50,283 nucleotides of DNA, taken from an uncultured Spirochaetales bacterium (GTDB lineage Bacteria > Spirochaetota > Spirochaetia > Sphaerochaetales > Sphaerochaetaceae). Location: NCBI GenBank assembly GCA_949283305.1, contig CASDRU010000007.1:1-50283 (forward strand), given 5' to 3'. Shown here piece after piece: positions 1 to 8,037 of the stretch. The number at the start of each line of letters is the position of its first letter. The stretch's first letter is position 1. The notes under the pieces were generated by a model that saw only the letters and a list, made by a program, of their open reading frames with translations, was not told the origin of the DNA and did no database searches. The position numbers were made by a program, and so were the translations under genes.

Positions 1-11
1 ATTCATGAATA

Positions 12-126
12 TCCTGGTGACCATAGCAGAGTGGAAATACACGTTCCCATCCCGAACACGTAAGTAAAACGCTCTAACGCCGATGGTACTTGAGCTTGCC
101 TCAGGGAGAGTAGGTAGTTGCCAGGT
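12..126 (+). rRNA. rrf: 5S ribosomal RNA
   Basis: The sequence has the conserved 5S body (ACCATAGCAGAGTGGAAA, then CCCATCCCGAACACG, then GGGAGAGTAGG). Its ends, CCTGG near 13 and CCAGG at 121-125, pair to form helix I. A run of T follows directly, so helix I plus this T-tract probably ends the operon. The 16S and 23S genes must lie to the left, outside the window. The exact 5' end is uncertain by a few bases. Confidence 0.95.
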
Positions 127-281
127 TTTTTTATTGTCTTTTTGCCATTAAATTTAATTTATTTATGATATTATAATTCTATTATTAATAATAAATATAA
201 TATTATATTTATATCATTCTAATTTATATACAATACTGAATAGTAAGTTACATATTTTTCATTGATTCCATCTGCACATTC

Positions 282-310
282 TTGAAACACTTTTAATTTC
301 TTCTGATTAT
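282..310 (+). promoter_or_regulatory. Promoter of the purine gene, leaderless type
   Basis: TTGAAA (282-287), 17-base spacer, GATTAT (305-310). The ATG at 317 begins only 6 bases after the -10 box, and no Shine-Dalgarno motif lies between, so transcription should start at or next to the start codon. Confidence 0.6.
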
Positions 311-316
311 TTAAGC

Positions 317-2149
317 ATGAGAGTTGAGGATTATTACAAGGCTGTTGCTTACCCGGGGCGATCAATTGCCGCAGGCTTTGACTTTGAGGGAGAATTCTTT
401 ATCTCCTATATCGTGACAGGGAGAAGTGCATCAAGCAGAAACAGGATAATGAAAGAAAAGGATGGTGGGCTTTGCCTTCTTTCTGCTGACGAGAGCAGCA
501 GCAAGAACTCCCATCTGATTTACTATGATGCTTTGCATGAGAACAGCGATTATCTTGTTCTTGCAAACGGAAGCCATTCTTCCTTTATATTCAGCTCTCT
601 TGTATCAGGGCTCTCCCTTTCAGAAATCATTACCAAGATGGATTATGAAGATGATGAAGTATCGACTGCCAGGATTGCAGCAGTGTTTTATAAAAAAGAA
701 AGATCATATGCACTGATGAGCGTATATAAAAACGAGAAAGGAGGTGCGAAGCGCCGGATATACAGATATGATGAAACTCCATTTGTTCATGCTATAAGCA
801 CATATTCCGGCTCTCTTTATGATATTTCTCCTTTTAAAGAGGATCCTCCTTCTCTTTTTCTCTCTTCCAGCTGTGCATCTGATGCAGCTGAAGCATTATA
901 TTCCTCAGTAAGTGAAGATGTAAGGGTATCTGTGTATGTATCATATAAAAATGAAAAAAGAGTATTAAACAGGATTTCAGATGAAAGGATTGATTTGAAA
1001 TATGGCCTGAATCCCGAGCAGAAAGGTGCATACTGTTATAAAGAATATTCTCTGCCGCTTAAGATTCTCAATGGAAAGCCCGGTTACATAAACATTCTTG
1101 ATGCTCTAAATTCATATGCTCTTGTACGTGATATGAGAAAAGTATTTTTAATTCCCTCTGCTGCAAGCTTCAAGCATGTATCCCCCTCTGGTGCTGCATT
1201 AGCTATTCCTTTAAGCGAAGAGGAAAGAAAAATGTATTATGTGAAGGAAGGTGAAAATCTTTCTGATATCGCAGTCGCATATATCAGGAGCAGGGGCACT
1301 GACAGAATGTCCAGCTATGGTGATTTTATAGCTCTCTCAGATCCTTGTGATGAATGCACTGCAAGAATAATCAAAAAGGAAGTTTCTGACGGAATCATTG
1401 CCCCTTCCTATTCAGATAAAGCGCTTGAAATCCTCAAAGAAAAGAAGAAAGGAAACTATGTTATTCTCAGAATCGATGAGAATTATGTTCCAAATAATTT
1501 CGAGAAAAGAGAAGTTTATGGTATAACACTGGCTGAGGAAAGAAATACAAGACTTCCAGAGGCAGATGATTTAAAAGACATAAGAACGGATAACAAGGAA
1601 ATAAGCGAAGAGAAAAAAAGAGATCTTCTGCTTGCGCTCTTAGTCTTGAAATATACACAGTCCAATTCTGTTGCAGTTTCCTATAACGGACAGAGTGTTG
1701 GAATTTCAGCAGGACAGCAGTCCAGACTTCATTCAGTGCGTCTTGCATGCACAAAGAGCGAGCGCTGGATTCTCCGTCATCATCCGTATGTGCTTTCCCT
1801 TCCATTCAAGGACAGCCTCAGCAGAAACGATAAGGACAATGTAATTGAACAGTATCTGTCTTGTGATCCTGAGATAGATGTAATCTCATCCTGGCAGGAT
1901 TATTTTACTCATGAGATAGTAAGACTGACTGAAGAGGAAAAGCATGCCTTCATATCATCTTTCTCTACTCTTTCTCTAGCAAGCGATGCATTCTTTCCTT
2001 TCAGGGATAATATTATAAGATGCGACAAGACAAATATAAAATATATAGCAGTCCCATCAGGATCTATTAGGGATTTTGATATAATTGATGAGGCAAATAA
2101 AAGGAATATGATAGTATCTTTCCTGCAATACAGATTATTTCATCATTAA
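317..2149 (+). CDS. Fused PurO-type IMP cyclohydrolase / AICAR transformylase
   Basis: This 610-residue protein should catalyse the last two steps of IMP synthesis: formylation of AICAR from 10-formyl-THF, then ring closure of FAICAR. The C-terminal part (about residue 215 to the end) is AICAR transformylase. It has LKYGLNPEQ, the catalytic Lys286-His287 pair in SFKHVSPSGAA, SNSVAVSYNGQSVGISAG and SDAFFPF, and ends in FHH like the clostridial free-standing enzyme. The N-terminal part (about 1-213) is not the MGS-like cyclohydrolase of normal PurH. It resembles the PurO family instead (YPGRSI near 12, GRSASSRNRI near 35, ANGSH near 83). As I recall, these two domains are usually separate neighbouring genes in Clostridia, so one polypeptide is unusual. 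The start at 317 is set by the promoter. The domain assignment is from motif recall, not a search. Confidence 0.85.
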   Translation: MRVEDYYKAVAYPGRSIAAGFDFEGEFFISYIVTGRSASSRNRIMKEKDGGLCLLSADESSSKNSHLIYYDALHENSDYLVLANGSHSSFIFSSLVSGLSLSEIITKMDYEDDEVSTARIAAVFYKKERSYALMSVYKNEKGGAKRRIYRYDETPFVHAISTYSGSLYDISPFKEDPPSLFLSSSCASDAAEALYSSVSEDVRVSVYVSYKNEKRVLNRISDERIDLKYGLNPEQKGAYCYKEYSLPLKILNGKPGYINILDALNSYALVRDMRKVFLIPSAASFKHVSPSGAALAIPLSEEERKMYYVKEGENLSDIAVAYIRSRGTDRMSSYGDFIALSDPCDECTARIIKKEVSDGIIAPSYSDKALEILKEKKKGNYVILRIDENYVPNNFEKREVYGITLAEERNTRLPEADDLKDIRTDNKEISEEKKRDLLLALLVLKYTQSNSVAVSYNGQSVGISAGQQSRLHSVRLACTKSERWILRHHPYVLSLPFKDSLSRNDKDNVIEQYLSCDPEIDVISSWQDYFTHEIVRLTEEEKHAFISSFSTLSLASDAFFPFRDNIIRCDKTNIKYIAVPSGSIRDFDIIDEANKRNMIVSFLQYRLFHH

Positions 2150-2154
2150 TATTA

Positions 2155-2174
2155 TATAAAATTTATATTTTATA
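2155..2174 (+). terminator. A/T-only hairpin after the purine gene
   Basis: A perfect 8-bp inverted repeat, TATAAAAT / ATTTTATA with a 4-base loop, lies 6 bases after the stop codon at 2149 and is followed by T-rich sequence. With no G-C pair it is a weak terminator at best and could be chance in such A/T-rich DNA. Confidence 0.3.
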
Positions 2175-2253
2175 ATTTAATTATTATATTATTTTTATGT
2201 TATTAAATACAATTTAGTCAAATATGACTTTCTCTCTCGGTACAAGTTTTTTA

Positions 2254-2281
2254 TTGATGGTATCTTAAACTGTGTTATCAT
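2254..2281 (+). promoter_or_regulatory. Promoter of the outer-membrane protein/lipoprotein pair
   Basis: TTGATG (2254-2259), 16-base spacer, TATCAT (2276-2281). It leaves a short leader containing AGGAGG before the GTG at 2303, so this unit has a conventional ribosome-binding site. Confidence 0.55.
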
Positions 2282-2302
2282 AGAAAAAAAGGAGGAAGAA
2301 AG

Positions 2303-2974
2303 GTGAAGAAAACAATGCTGATTTTGTTTGTTCTGCTCATTTGCTTGACAGGCCTTGCAGCAAAGAACGCTAATCATTATCCGATGGTAGTACTTGGCGG
2401 ACAATATTTCGACACAGAGCGATATTATAGTGATGGAGATATATGGTTTGATGGCCAGAAATTCACTTTTTCTGCAGGTGCATCTTACACAGGTTATTTC
2501 TGGGGAGGAAGCATACCGGGTGCGCAAGATACAGTAAAGCGCAGAGCTTCAGGGGATGTATATGAGCCAAGAAGGTATTCTGCAACTCAAAGTTCGCGGG
2601 GCAATGCAAATGTAGAAAAAGTTAAGCCATACCATACAGTCGGAATGAATTTTTCGACAACATATTCAAAATTTTATGAAAAACCTAATGAAATGAATGA
2701 TTATGACAGATACTTAGATTATTATGATGTATATCTTGCATCTATTTCCGTAGCTCTTCGTCAGAAAATAAATGACTTCATGTTTGTCTATGAAAATCCA
2801 GGAATAATGGGAGGTATGTGGTTTGCTGGCGTCACATGTGATGCAGGAGTTATGTTTGATTTCAAGTACGCAACGCTCAATGTCGGGCTTAAGGTATCTT
2901 TTGGCTATAATTTCATGGTAGAAATGATAGATGTTCCTACAATGATTTATTTTGGTGCAGGTTATTCATTCTAA
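2303..2974 (+). CDS. Predicted outer-membrane beta-barrel protein, function unknown
   Basis: I do not recognise the family. The first ~20 residues are a clear signal peptide (KK, then a Leu/Ile-rich core, then GLAAK). The rest alternates aromatic and small residues, and the protein ends in GAGYSF. A C-terminal Phe after alternating hydrophobics is the signal used by the outer-membrane insertion machinery, so a small barrel is likely. The middle (about 75-110) is Arg/Lys/Ser-rich and may form a loop. GTG at 2303 is chosen because AGGAGG lies 7 bases upstream. A lipoprotein gene follows 15 bases later, so the two probably share a transcript and the cell envelope. Confidence 0.75.
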   Translation: MKKTMLILFVLLICLTGLAAKNANHYPMVVLGGQYFDTERYYSDGDIWFDGQKFTFSAGASYTGYFWGGSIPGAQDTVKRRASGDVYEPRRYSATQSSRGNANVEKVKPYHTVGMNFSTTYSKFYEKPNEMNDYDRYLDYYDVYLASISVALRQKINDFMFVYENPGIMGGMWFAGVTCDAGVMFDFKYATLNVGLKVSFGYNFMVEMIDVPTMIYFGAGYSF

Positions 2975-2989
2975 AAGGAGTGTTTTGAT

Positions 2990-3499
2990 ATGAAAAAGAT
3001 TTTGTTTGTTTTAGTTTCTTTAATTGTTTTATTTGGTTTTACATCATGCAGCTCTACAGAAGCTCCAGATTACGGCTATCTTGGAATGTTCCCGATGAGA
3101 GATGTTCCTGTAGCAAATATCGATGAACTTCAGAGCGGAAGTTTTGAGGTTCTTGGAATGGTCACAGGAGAAGCAAATGTATCTATAGAATATCCATATG
3201 ATGGAGATACACAGGGTTATGGCTCTCTTGAAATCCTTGATGTTGACAGAATGTATTTTGGGGTAGATCTTTTCAGCCGCAAAGGTCAGCCTTATTTCAT
3301 AGCTCTCTCAAATGCAATAAACGAGATGACAAAGAATGCCAGGGAAATGGGAGCATCCTTTGTGACATTCCCAAGCTACACTCTTGATCTTGTGGACGGA
3401 AGGATACATGCAGTAGTTTCTGCAACAGCAGTCAAGCTTGTAAATCCTCCAGAGGAGGTTATAATCAACCATTCATTGCCTGATACAATAATAAACTGA
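2990..3499 (+). CDS. Lipoprotein, function unknown
   Basis: A 169-residue protein with a signal peptide and a lipobox (FTSC, Cys near residue 20), so it should be lipid-anchored. Around residues 53-62 it reads EVLGMVTGEA, and a later helix (about 108-125) contains AINEMTKNAREMGASFV. This order recalls the YbjQ-like small-protein fold, but the likeness is weak and I assign no function. AAGGAG lies at a normal distance before the ATG. It is second in a two-gene unit with the predicted outer-membrane protein and is followed by a strong terminator. Confidence 0.8.
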   Translation: MKKILFVLVSLIVLFGFTSCSSTEAPDYGYLGMFPMRDVPVANIDELQSGSFEVLGMVTGEANVSIEYPYDGDTQGYGSLEILDVDRMYFGVDLFSRKGQPYFIALSNAINEMTKNAREMGASFVTFPSYTLDLVDGRIHAVVSATAVKLVNPPEEVIINHSLPDTIIN

Positions 3500-3519
3500 T
3501 ATAATTAGCTTTGTTAACT

Positions 3520-3556
3520 AATATGGGCATGAGTTTTTCATGCCCATATTTATTTG
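3520..3556 (+). terminator. Strong hairpin terminator
   Basis: A perfect 13-bp stem (3520-3532 with 3538-3550, core ATATGGGCATGA) and a short T-rich loop, followed by TATTT. It ends the outer-membrane protein/lipoprotein unit. Confidence 0.8.
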
Positions 3557-3575
3557 AAATAATTTCATTACATGC

Positions 3576-3604
3576 TTTAAATTAAAATCAAATTATGGTA
3601 TTTT
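3576..3604 (+). promoter_or_regulatory. Possible typA promoter
   Basis: TTTAAA (3576-3581), 17-base spacer, TATTTT (3599-3604). The ATG is 10 bases further on with no Shine-Dalgarno motif, so the mRNA would have only a few untranslated bases. The match to consensus is modest. Confidence 0.4.
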
Positions 3605-3614
3605 CTCTTTCTGT

Positions 3615-5450
3615 ATGATTACGCGTAATGAGAATATAAGAAATATAGCTATTATTGCACATGTTGATCATGGAAAGACCACATTGGTTGATGCTCTTTT
3701 CAAGCAGAGCGGACTTGTTGGAAAAGGTCTTGATGTTGACCGTGTCATGGACAGCGGTGAAATAGAAAGAGAGCGTGGAATCACGATAAATGCAAAGAAC
3801 TGTGCAATAAGATGGAAGGGCGTTAAGATAAACATCATCGACACTCCGGGCCATGCTGATTTTGGAGGAGAAGTTGAAAGAGGACTTTCGATGGTCGATG
3901 GAGCAATCCTGCTTGTTGATGCAGCTGAAGGACCTCTTCCTCAGACAAGATTCGTTCTTGAAAAAGCACTTAAGAAAAAGCTTTCTATAATTGTTGTTAT
4001 AAACAAGATAGACCGGCCTGATGCAAGGGCTGAGGAAGTTCTGGATGAGGTTTATGATCTTCTTCTGGAGCTTGGCGAAGATGAGAGCCTTCTTGATGTT
4101 CCAGTCTTCTATGCAAACGGAAGATCAGGAAAGTGCGGAAAAAAGCTTGATGAGATAAAAGATAATCTCTATGAGCTCCTTGATGCAATTATAGAAGAAA
4201 TCCCGGCACCATCATATGATGATTCTGAGCCTTTCCAGATGCTTGTATCTGATCTTTCATATTCTGAATTCCTTGGCCGTCTTGCAATTGGTAAGGTAAT
4301 CAACGGAACTGCAAATACAAATGACATTCTTGTTTGTGTCAAGGAAGACAGGACTGAACAGCTCAGGGTAACTAGGCTGCAGGCATATGATGGCCCTAAG
4401 TTCAAGGATACAGATAAGGTTGAAAGCGGGGATATCATTGTCCTGAGCGGCGTAAATGATGTCTCAATCGGTGATACTATCTGTACTAAAGAGGAAATAA
4501 AGGCACTTGAGAGGATAACAGTTGATGAGCCTACTGTATCAATGCTCTTTTCAAAGAATATTTCACCTCTTGCTGGAAAAGAAGGAAAGATTGTTACAAG
4601 TGCTAAAATCTGGGAACGTCTTCAAAAAGAGGCTCTCAGGAATGTTTCTATCAGGATTGAGAAGAATGCAGACGATACATTCACTGTAAAGGGGCGCGGA
4701 GAGTTCCAGATGGCAATCATCATCGAGCAGATGAGAAGAGAGGGATTTGAGCTCTGTGTCGGAAGGCCAAAGATCATCTTCCATCAGGATGAGAATGGAA
4801 ACAAGACCGAGCCTGTTGAAATCCTATATATTGACTGCCCTGAGGATTCATCCGGAGTTGTAATGGAAAAACTTGGAAGGAAGAAAGGCAAAGTCCTTGA
4901 TATCTCATATCCTGGAAACGGGAGAGTGAAGATGCGCTTTGAAATTCCTTCCCGTGGCCTGATTGGATACCGCGATGAATTTCTTACAGACACCAAGGGT
5001 TTTGGAATCATGAGCAGTTATCTTAAAGGCTATGAGCGTTACAAGGGCGATTTCCCTGAGCGCTATTCAGGATCTCTTGTATGCGACAGAGCCGGAAACG
5101 CGGTTGCTTACGGAATATGGGAGCTTGAGGACAGAGGAAGATTCTTCATTGTCCCTGGTGATGAGGTATATGAAGGGGAAGTTGTCGGAGAAAGAAACAG
5201 GGATGGAGATCTTCTTTTGAATCCCACAAGAACAAAAAAACTTACAAACCTGAGGGCAAGCGGAAAGGATGAGGCAGTAACTCTTATTCCAGTTTCCAAG
5301 CCGACGCTCGAGCAGGCAATCCAGTTCATCAAGGATGATGAGCTTGTAGAGGTCACTCCAGAGAGCATCAGGATGTGTAAGAAGATCCTTGATAGCCAGA
5401 AGAGGAAAATATACCAGCAGAGGGGAGAAATCCCATCATATTTGCTTTAA
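3615..5450 (+). CDS. typA: Ribosome-binding GTPase TypA/BipA
   Basis: A translational GTPase of the EF-G/LepA superfamily that binds the ribosome and supports growth under stress and late 50S assembly in well-studied bacteria. All G motifs are present: AHVDHGKTT (15-23), RGITI in switch I, DTPGHADF with the catalytic His, and NKID. The C-terminal region has the family's RGEFQMAIIIEQMRREG, SRGLIGYRDEF and RTKKLTNLRASGKDE. The length (611) is normal. It is transcribed alone: a terminator lies upstream and another downstream. No Shine-Dalgarno sequence precedes the ATG. Confidence 0.97.
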   Translation: MITRNENIRNIAIIAHVDHGKTTLVDALFKQSGLVGKGLDVDRVMDSGEIERERGITINAKNCAIRWKGVKINIIDTPGHADFGGEVERGLSMVDGAILLVDAAEGPLPQTRFVLEKALKKKLSIIVVINKIDRPDARAEEVLDEVYDLLLELGEDESLLDVPVFYANGRSGKCGKKLDEIKDNLYELLDAIIEEIPAPSYDDSEPFQMLVSDLSYSEFLGRLAIGKVINGTANTNDILVCVKEDRTEQLRVTRLQAYDGPKFKDTDKVESGDIIVLSGVNDVSIGDTICTKEEIKALERITVDEPTVSMLFSKNISPLAGKEGKIVTSAKIWERLQKEALRNVSIRIEKNADDTFTVKGRGEFQMAIIIEQMRREGFELCVGRPKIIFHQDENGNKTEPVEILYIDCPEDSSGVVMEKLGRKKGKVLDISYPGNGRVKMRFEIPSRGLIGYRDEFLTDTKGFGIMSSYLKGYERYKGDFPERYSGSLVCDRAGNAVAYGIWELEDRGRFFIVPGDEVYEGEVVGERNRDGDLLLNPTRTKKLTNLRASGKDEAVTLIPVSKPTLEQAIQFIKDDELVEVTPESIRMCKKILDSQKRKIYQQRGEIPSYLL

Positions 5451-5471
5451 GGATAAAAAACAGCAAAATAG

Positions 5472-5497
5472 AAGGCCGCAGAACGTGGCCTTTTTTC
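5472..5497 (+). terminator. typA terminator
   Basis: AAGGCC (5472-5477) pairs with GGCCTT (5487-5492) around a 9-base loop, with a T-tract running on from the stem. It lies 21 bases after the typA stop. Confidence 0.8.
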
Positions 5498-5567
5498 TTT
5501 AATATGAATTTATATCAGCAATTGCATATAAATGCGTCTATGAGAATCCTCAGAAGAGTTTTTCCTG

Positions 5568-6323
5568 TCAATCTCTGATTTCAACGCTTACAGGACAGTG
5601 ATCAGAGCCAAATACTTCAGTATGTATTGCCGCATCTACAAGGCGGTCTTTCATATTCTCTGATGCAACAAAATAGTCAATACGCCAGCCTGTATTCTTT
5701 TCTCTTGCTTTGAACATATAGCTCCACCAGGAATATATTTCTTTTTTATCGGGATAGAAGTATCTGAACGTATCGATAAAACCAGAGTCAAGAAGCTTTG
5801 AAAAATCTTCTCTCTCCTCTTTTGTAAATCCTGCATTCATTGTATTTGTCTTAGGATTTTTCAGATCAATTTCTTTATGAGCTACATTCAAGTCTCCTGT
5901 AAAAAGAACGCCTTTATCCTCTTTCAGTTCATTCAAATAACCTCTCATATACTCATCGAATTCCATTCTCAGAGGAAGTCTTGCAAGCTCTCTCTGCGAA
6001 TTTGGAACATAACATGTGACAAGATAAAATGTTGAGAAGTCTGCAGTGATGACCCTTCCCTCTGTATCAGCAACAGGATGTCCAATTTTATATCTTACAT
6101 CCAGCGGCTTGATTTTAGAAAGCATGGCTGTTCCGCTGTATCCTTTCTTTTCCGCAGGATTTATATATATTTGATAATCAGGAAGATCAAATGAAAAATC
6201 ATCAGCAGATGCCTTTATCTCCTCAAGAGATAGGATATCTGGATTATAGCTGTCAACAAAGTTATAGAAACCTTTATTTACACAGGCTCTTATTCCGTTT
6301 ACATTCCAATTAAAAAGTCTCAT
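5568..6323 (-). CDS. xthA: Exodeoxyribonuclease III / AP endonuclease
   Basis: A 251-residue member of the exonuclease III family, which cuts DNA 5' to abasic sites and removes 3' blocking groups in base excision repair. Visible active-site motifs are NWNVNGIRA at the N-terminus, the metal-binding LEE near 33-35, GDLNVAH (catalytic Asp and Asn) and the C-terminal SDHCPV (Asp-His). The reading frame stays open about 20 codons upstream, but the ATG at 6323 is preferred because ExoIII starts at this motif and the -10 box lies 7 bases before it. It is convergent with typA. Confidence 0.93.
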   Translation of the reverse strand: MRLFNWNVNGIRACVNKGFYNFVDSYNPDILSLEEIKASADDFSFDLPDYQIYINPAEKKGYSGTAMLSKIKPLDVRYKIGHPVADTEGRVITADFSTFYLVTCYVPNSQRELARLPLRMEFDEYMRGYLNELKEDKGVLFTGDLNVAHKEIDLKNPKTNTMNAGFTKEEREDFSKLLDSGFIDTFRYFYPDKKEIYSWWSYMFKAREKNTGWRIDYFVASENMKDRLVDAAIHTEVFGSDHCPVSVEIRD

Positions 6324-6330
6324 GTACTGA

Positions 6331-6359
6331 ATTCTACATTCAGAACAAGAAGAATACAA
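6331..6359 (-). promoter_or_regulatory. xthA promoter, leaderless type
   Basis: On the minus strand: TTGTAT (6354-6359), 17-base spacer, TAGAAT (6331-6336), then 7 bases to the ATG (6321-6323). There is no Shine-Dalgarno motif. Confidence 0.6.
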
Positions 6360-6809
6360 TAATATAAAAAATATAGTAAACAAAATAAATATAATTAAAT
6401 ATAAATATTATATATAAGTAATATAATATAAAAATTATATATTAAAATAAAACATAATAGTTTCTTTTATTCGAAGCGAAACAAATTCTTATGGTTATGA
6501 TATCATAATTTAAAATAATTCATAAAAATATAATTATTATTATATGTTTTAAATTAGATTACATAGGTTAATTATAGCATAATAAATTAAAATGATACAA
6601 AAATTATTTATTTTACATGTAATTAAATTTTAACATCGAATGTTTATGGATATACAAAAAACATATCTAAAATATATCAAAGTAAAAAGAATATATACAA
6701 TAACAATATAATTAATATGTATTTATATATATAAATTATTTAATAAATGTAATTAATAATATCTAAATCTAAAAAAATAATTTAATTTACTACTTTTTTT
6801 ATTTTGATA
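6360..6809. other. Long A/T-rich non-coding gap between xthA and parA
   Basis: About 450 bases made almost wholly of A and T, with no credible coding frame. Short words recur (TGTAATTAA and TATCTAAA each twice), but I see no regular iteron array or long inverted repeat. In type Ib partition systems the centromere lies directly upstream of parA, so this is the natural place for one. Nothing in the sequence proves it. Confidence 0.4.
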
Positions 6810-6838
6810 TTGTAAGTTGTCATTTACCGTTTTATAAT
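6810..6838 (+). promoter_or_regulatory. parA promoter with possible operator
   Basis: TTGTAA (6810-6815), 17-base spacer, consensus TATAAT (6833-6838). The halves TGTCA (6818-6822) and TGACA (6839-6843) flank the -10 box as a spaced inverted repeat, where a self-repressing partner protein could bind. A normal leader with GGAGG follows. Confidence 0.65.
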
Positions 6839-6859
6839 TGACAGTACTTGGAGGATTTC

Positions 6860-7627
6860 ATGTCTAAGACTGTGGCATTTCATTTGCAGAAGGGAGGAGT
6901 TGGAAAAACTACAATTTCCGGTACTCTCGCATGCCAGAGTGCGCTTGAAGGACATAAGACTCTTATTGTTGACTGCGATCCGCAGGGCAACATATCTTCT
7001 TGGTTCCTTACCGATCCTCCAAAATTTGAGCTTGCAGATGTCCTAATGGGCAAATGCTATGTATATGATGCCATAATTCCAGTTCAGGGAATTGATAACC
7101 TTTTTATTCTTCCGACATTCGGTATTGGTGGCTCTTTAAAGACATACAGTGAAACTAAGCTTTCGGATGAACCTTATATTCTTCAGGATCTTATAAAAGA
7201 GGTCTCATCCAGCTATGATCATATTCTTTTGGATTTATCTCCGGGGCTTGGACGCCTTGAGCGCAGCTGTCTTATAGCATCTGATGAGATTGTTACTCCG
7301 ATGACACCTGAAATATTCAGCTTGGATGGCCTTGAGATATTCATCGATGAGCTTGCAAAGCTTAGAAAGAACATGCGAGTTAATATTAAACATAATAAGA
7401 TAATCATAAACTCTTTTGATACGAGAATAAGGCAGCACAGGGACATATATGAAGCTGCTCTCTCAAGCGGGAAATTCAAAGTTTTTAAAATCCCAGTTGA
7501 TCCGCTGTTCAGAAAAGCTCAGGAAAACTCAAAGGTTCCTCAGCTTTTCAAGGTGCGCGGCAGGGGATTGAAGGAACAGACGTTTTCTGCTGTCAAGGAG
7601 CTTGATTACTATATATGGAGAACATAG
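6860..7627 (+). CDS. parA: ParA-family partition ATPase, short type Ib
   Basis: A 255-residue deviant-Walker ATPase that moves DNA cargo over the nucleoid. It has KGGVGKTT (11-18, signature Lys first), VDCDPQGN (38-44) and the Walker B region LLDLSP. There is no N-terminal helix-turn-helix, the mark of the small type Ib ParA proteins that pair with ribbon-helix-helix partners. ATG 6860 is chosen over a TTG four codons earlier because GGAGG (6850-6854) is correctly spaced only for the ATG and overlaps the other start. It is followed after 14 bases by its likely partner gene. There is no parB. Whether it serves the chromosome, an integrated element or another cargo cannot be told. Confidence 0.88.
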   Translation: MSKTVAFHLQKGGVGKTTISGTLACQSALEGHKTLIVDCDPQGNISSWFLTDPPKFELADVLMGKCYVYDAIIPVQGIDNLFILPTFGIGGSLKTYSETKLSDEPYILQDLIKEVSSSYDHILLDLSPGLGRLERSCLIASDEIVTPMTPEIFSLDGLEIFIDELAKLRKNMRVNIKHNKIIINSFDTRIRQHRDIYEAALSSGKFKVFKIPVDPLFRKAQENSKVPQLFKVRGRGLKEQTFSAVKELDYYIWRT

Positions 7628-7641
7628 GAAGGAGTGGTAAT

Positions 7642-7881
7642 ATGGCATTGAAGAAAACTGATGAGAATCTTGAATCTGTTAAGGATGAAAGCATGAGCGG
7701 AAAGAAGGCTAAGGCTGTTTTTTCCCAGAATGTGAAGGAAAAGAAGGTTCTTACAACTTTTTCTGTTGAACCGTCATTCAAGGCAGAGCTTGAAGAGCTT
7801 TTTGCAGATCTCGGGCTCGGATGGTCTGCAGGCATCAGATTTGCACTTAAAGAATTCTATAAAAAGTATTCTTCTAACTGA
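7642..7881 (+). CDS. Small ribbon-helix-helix protein, likely ParA partner
   Basis: A 79-residue protein with a polar, Lys-rich N-terminal tail (1-35). A beta-strand (KVLTTFSVE, 35-43) and two helices (about 44-57 and 61-75) follow. This is the layout of ParG/omega-type partition proteins: the folded part binds centromere and operator DNA as a dimer, and the flexible tail stimulates the ParA ATPase. The tail here has Lys but no Arg, so an arginine-finger role as in ParG is not evident. GGAG sits 7 bases before the ATG. Function is inferred from fold and position. Confidence 0.75.
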   Translation: MALKKTDENLESVKDESMSGKKAKAVFSQNVKEKKVLTTFSVEPSFKAELEELFADLGLGWSAGIRFALKEFYKKYSSN

Positions 7882-7903
7882 TAATTTCTATTTTCATATA
7901 ATT

Positions 7904-7943
7904 TACTTCTCATATTTTTTCTATATGAGAAGTAGATTTTTTT
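7904..7943 (+). terminator. Terminator of the parA cassette
   Basis: A perfect 12-bp stem (TACTTCTCATAT at 7904-7915 with 7923-7934), 7-base loop, followed by GA and seven T. Confidence 0.9.
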
Positions 7944-8037
7944 ATTTTATTTTTAATGTATAACTTAATTATTATAATATTAAAATTAAATAAAATAATA
8001 TAAATTCATATAAATTTACTATATATTAAACTAATAA

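Noticed and set aside
2155-2174. A/T hairpin as a confident terminator
   Set aside because: It has no G-C pairs, and such repeats are frequent in the surrounding A/T-only DNA; kept only at low confidence.
6360-6809. A/T-rich gap considered as a replication origin
   Set aside because: No DnaA-box cluster or dnaA, dnaN or rep gene is present. A partition centromere is a better, still unproven, guess.
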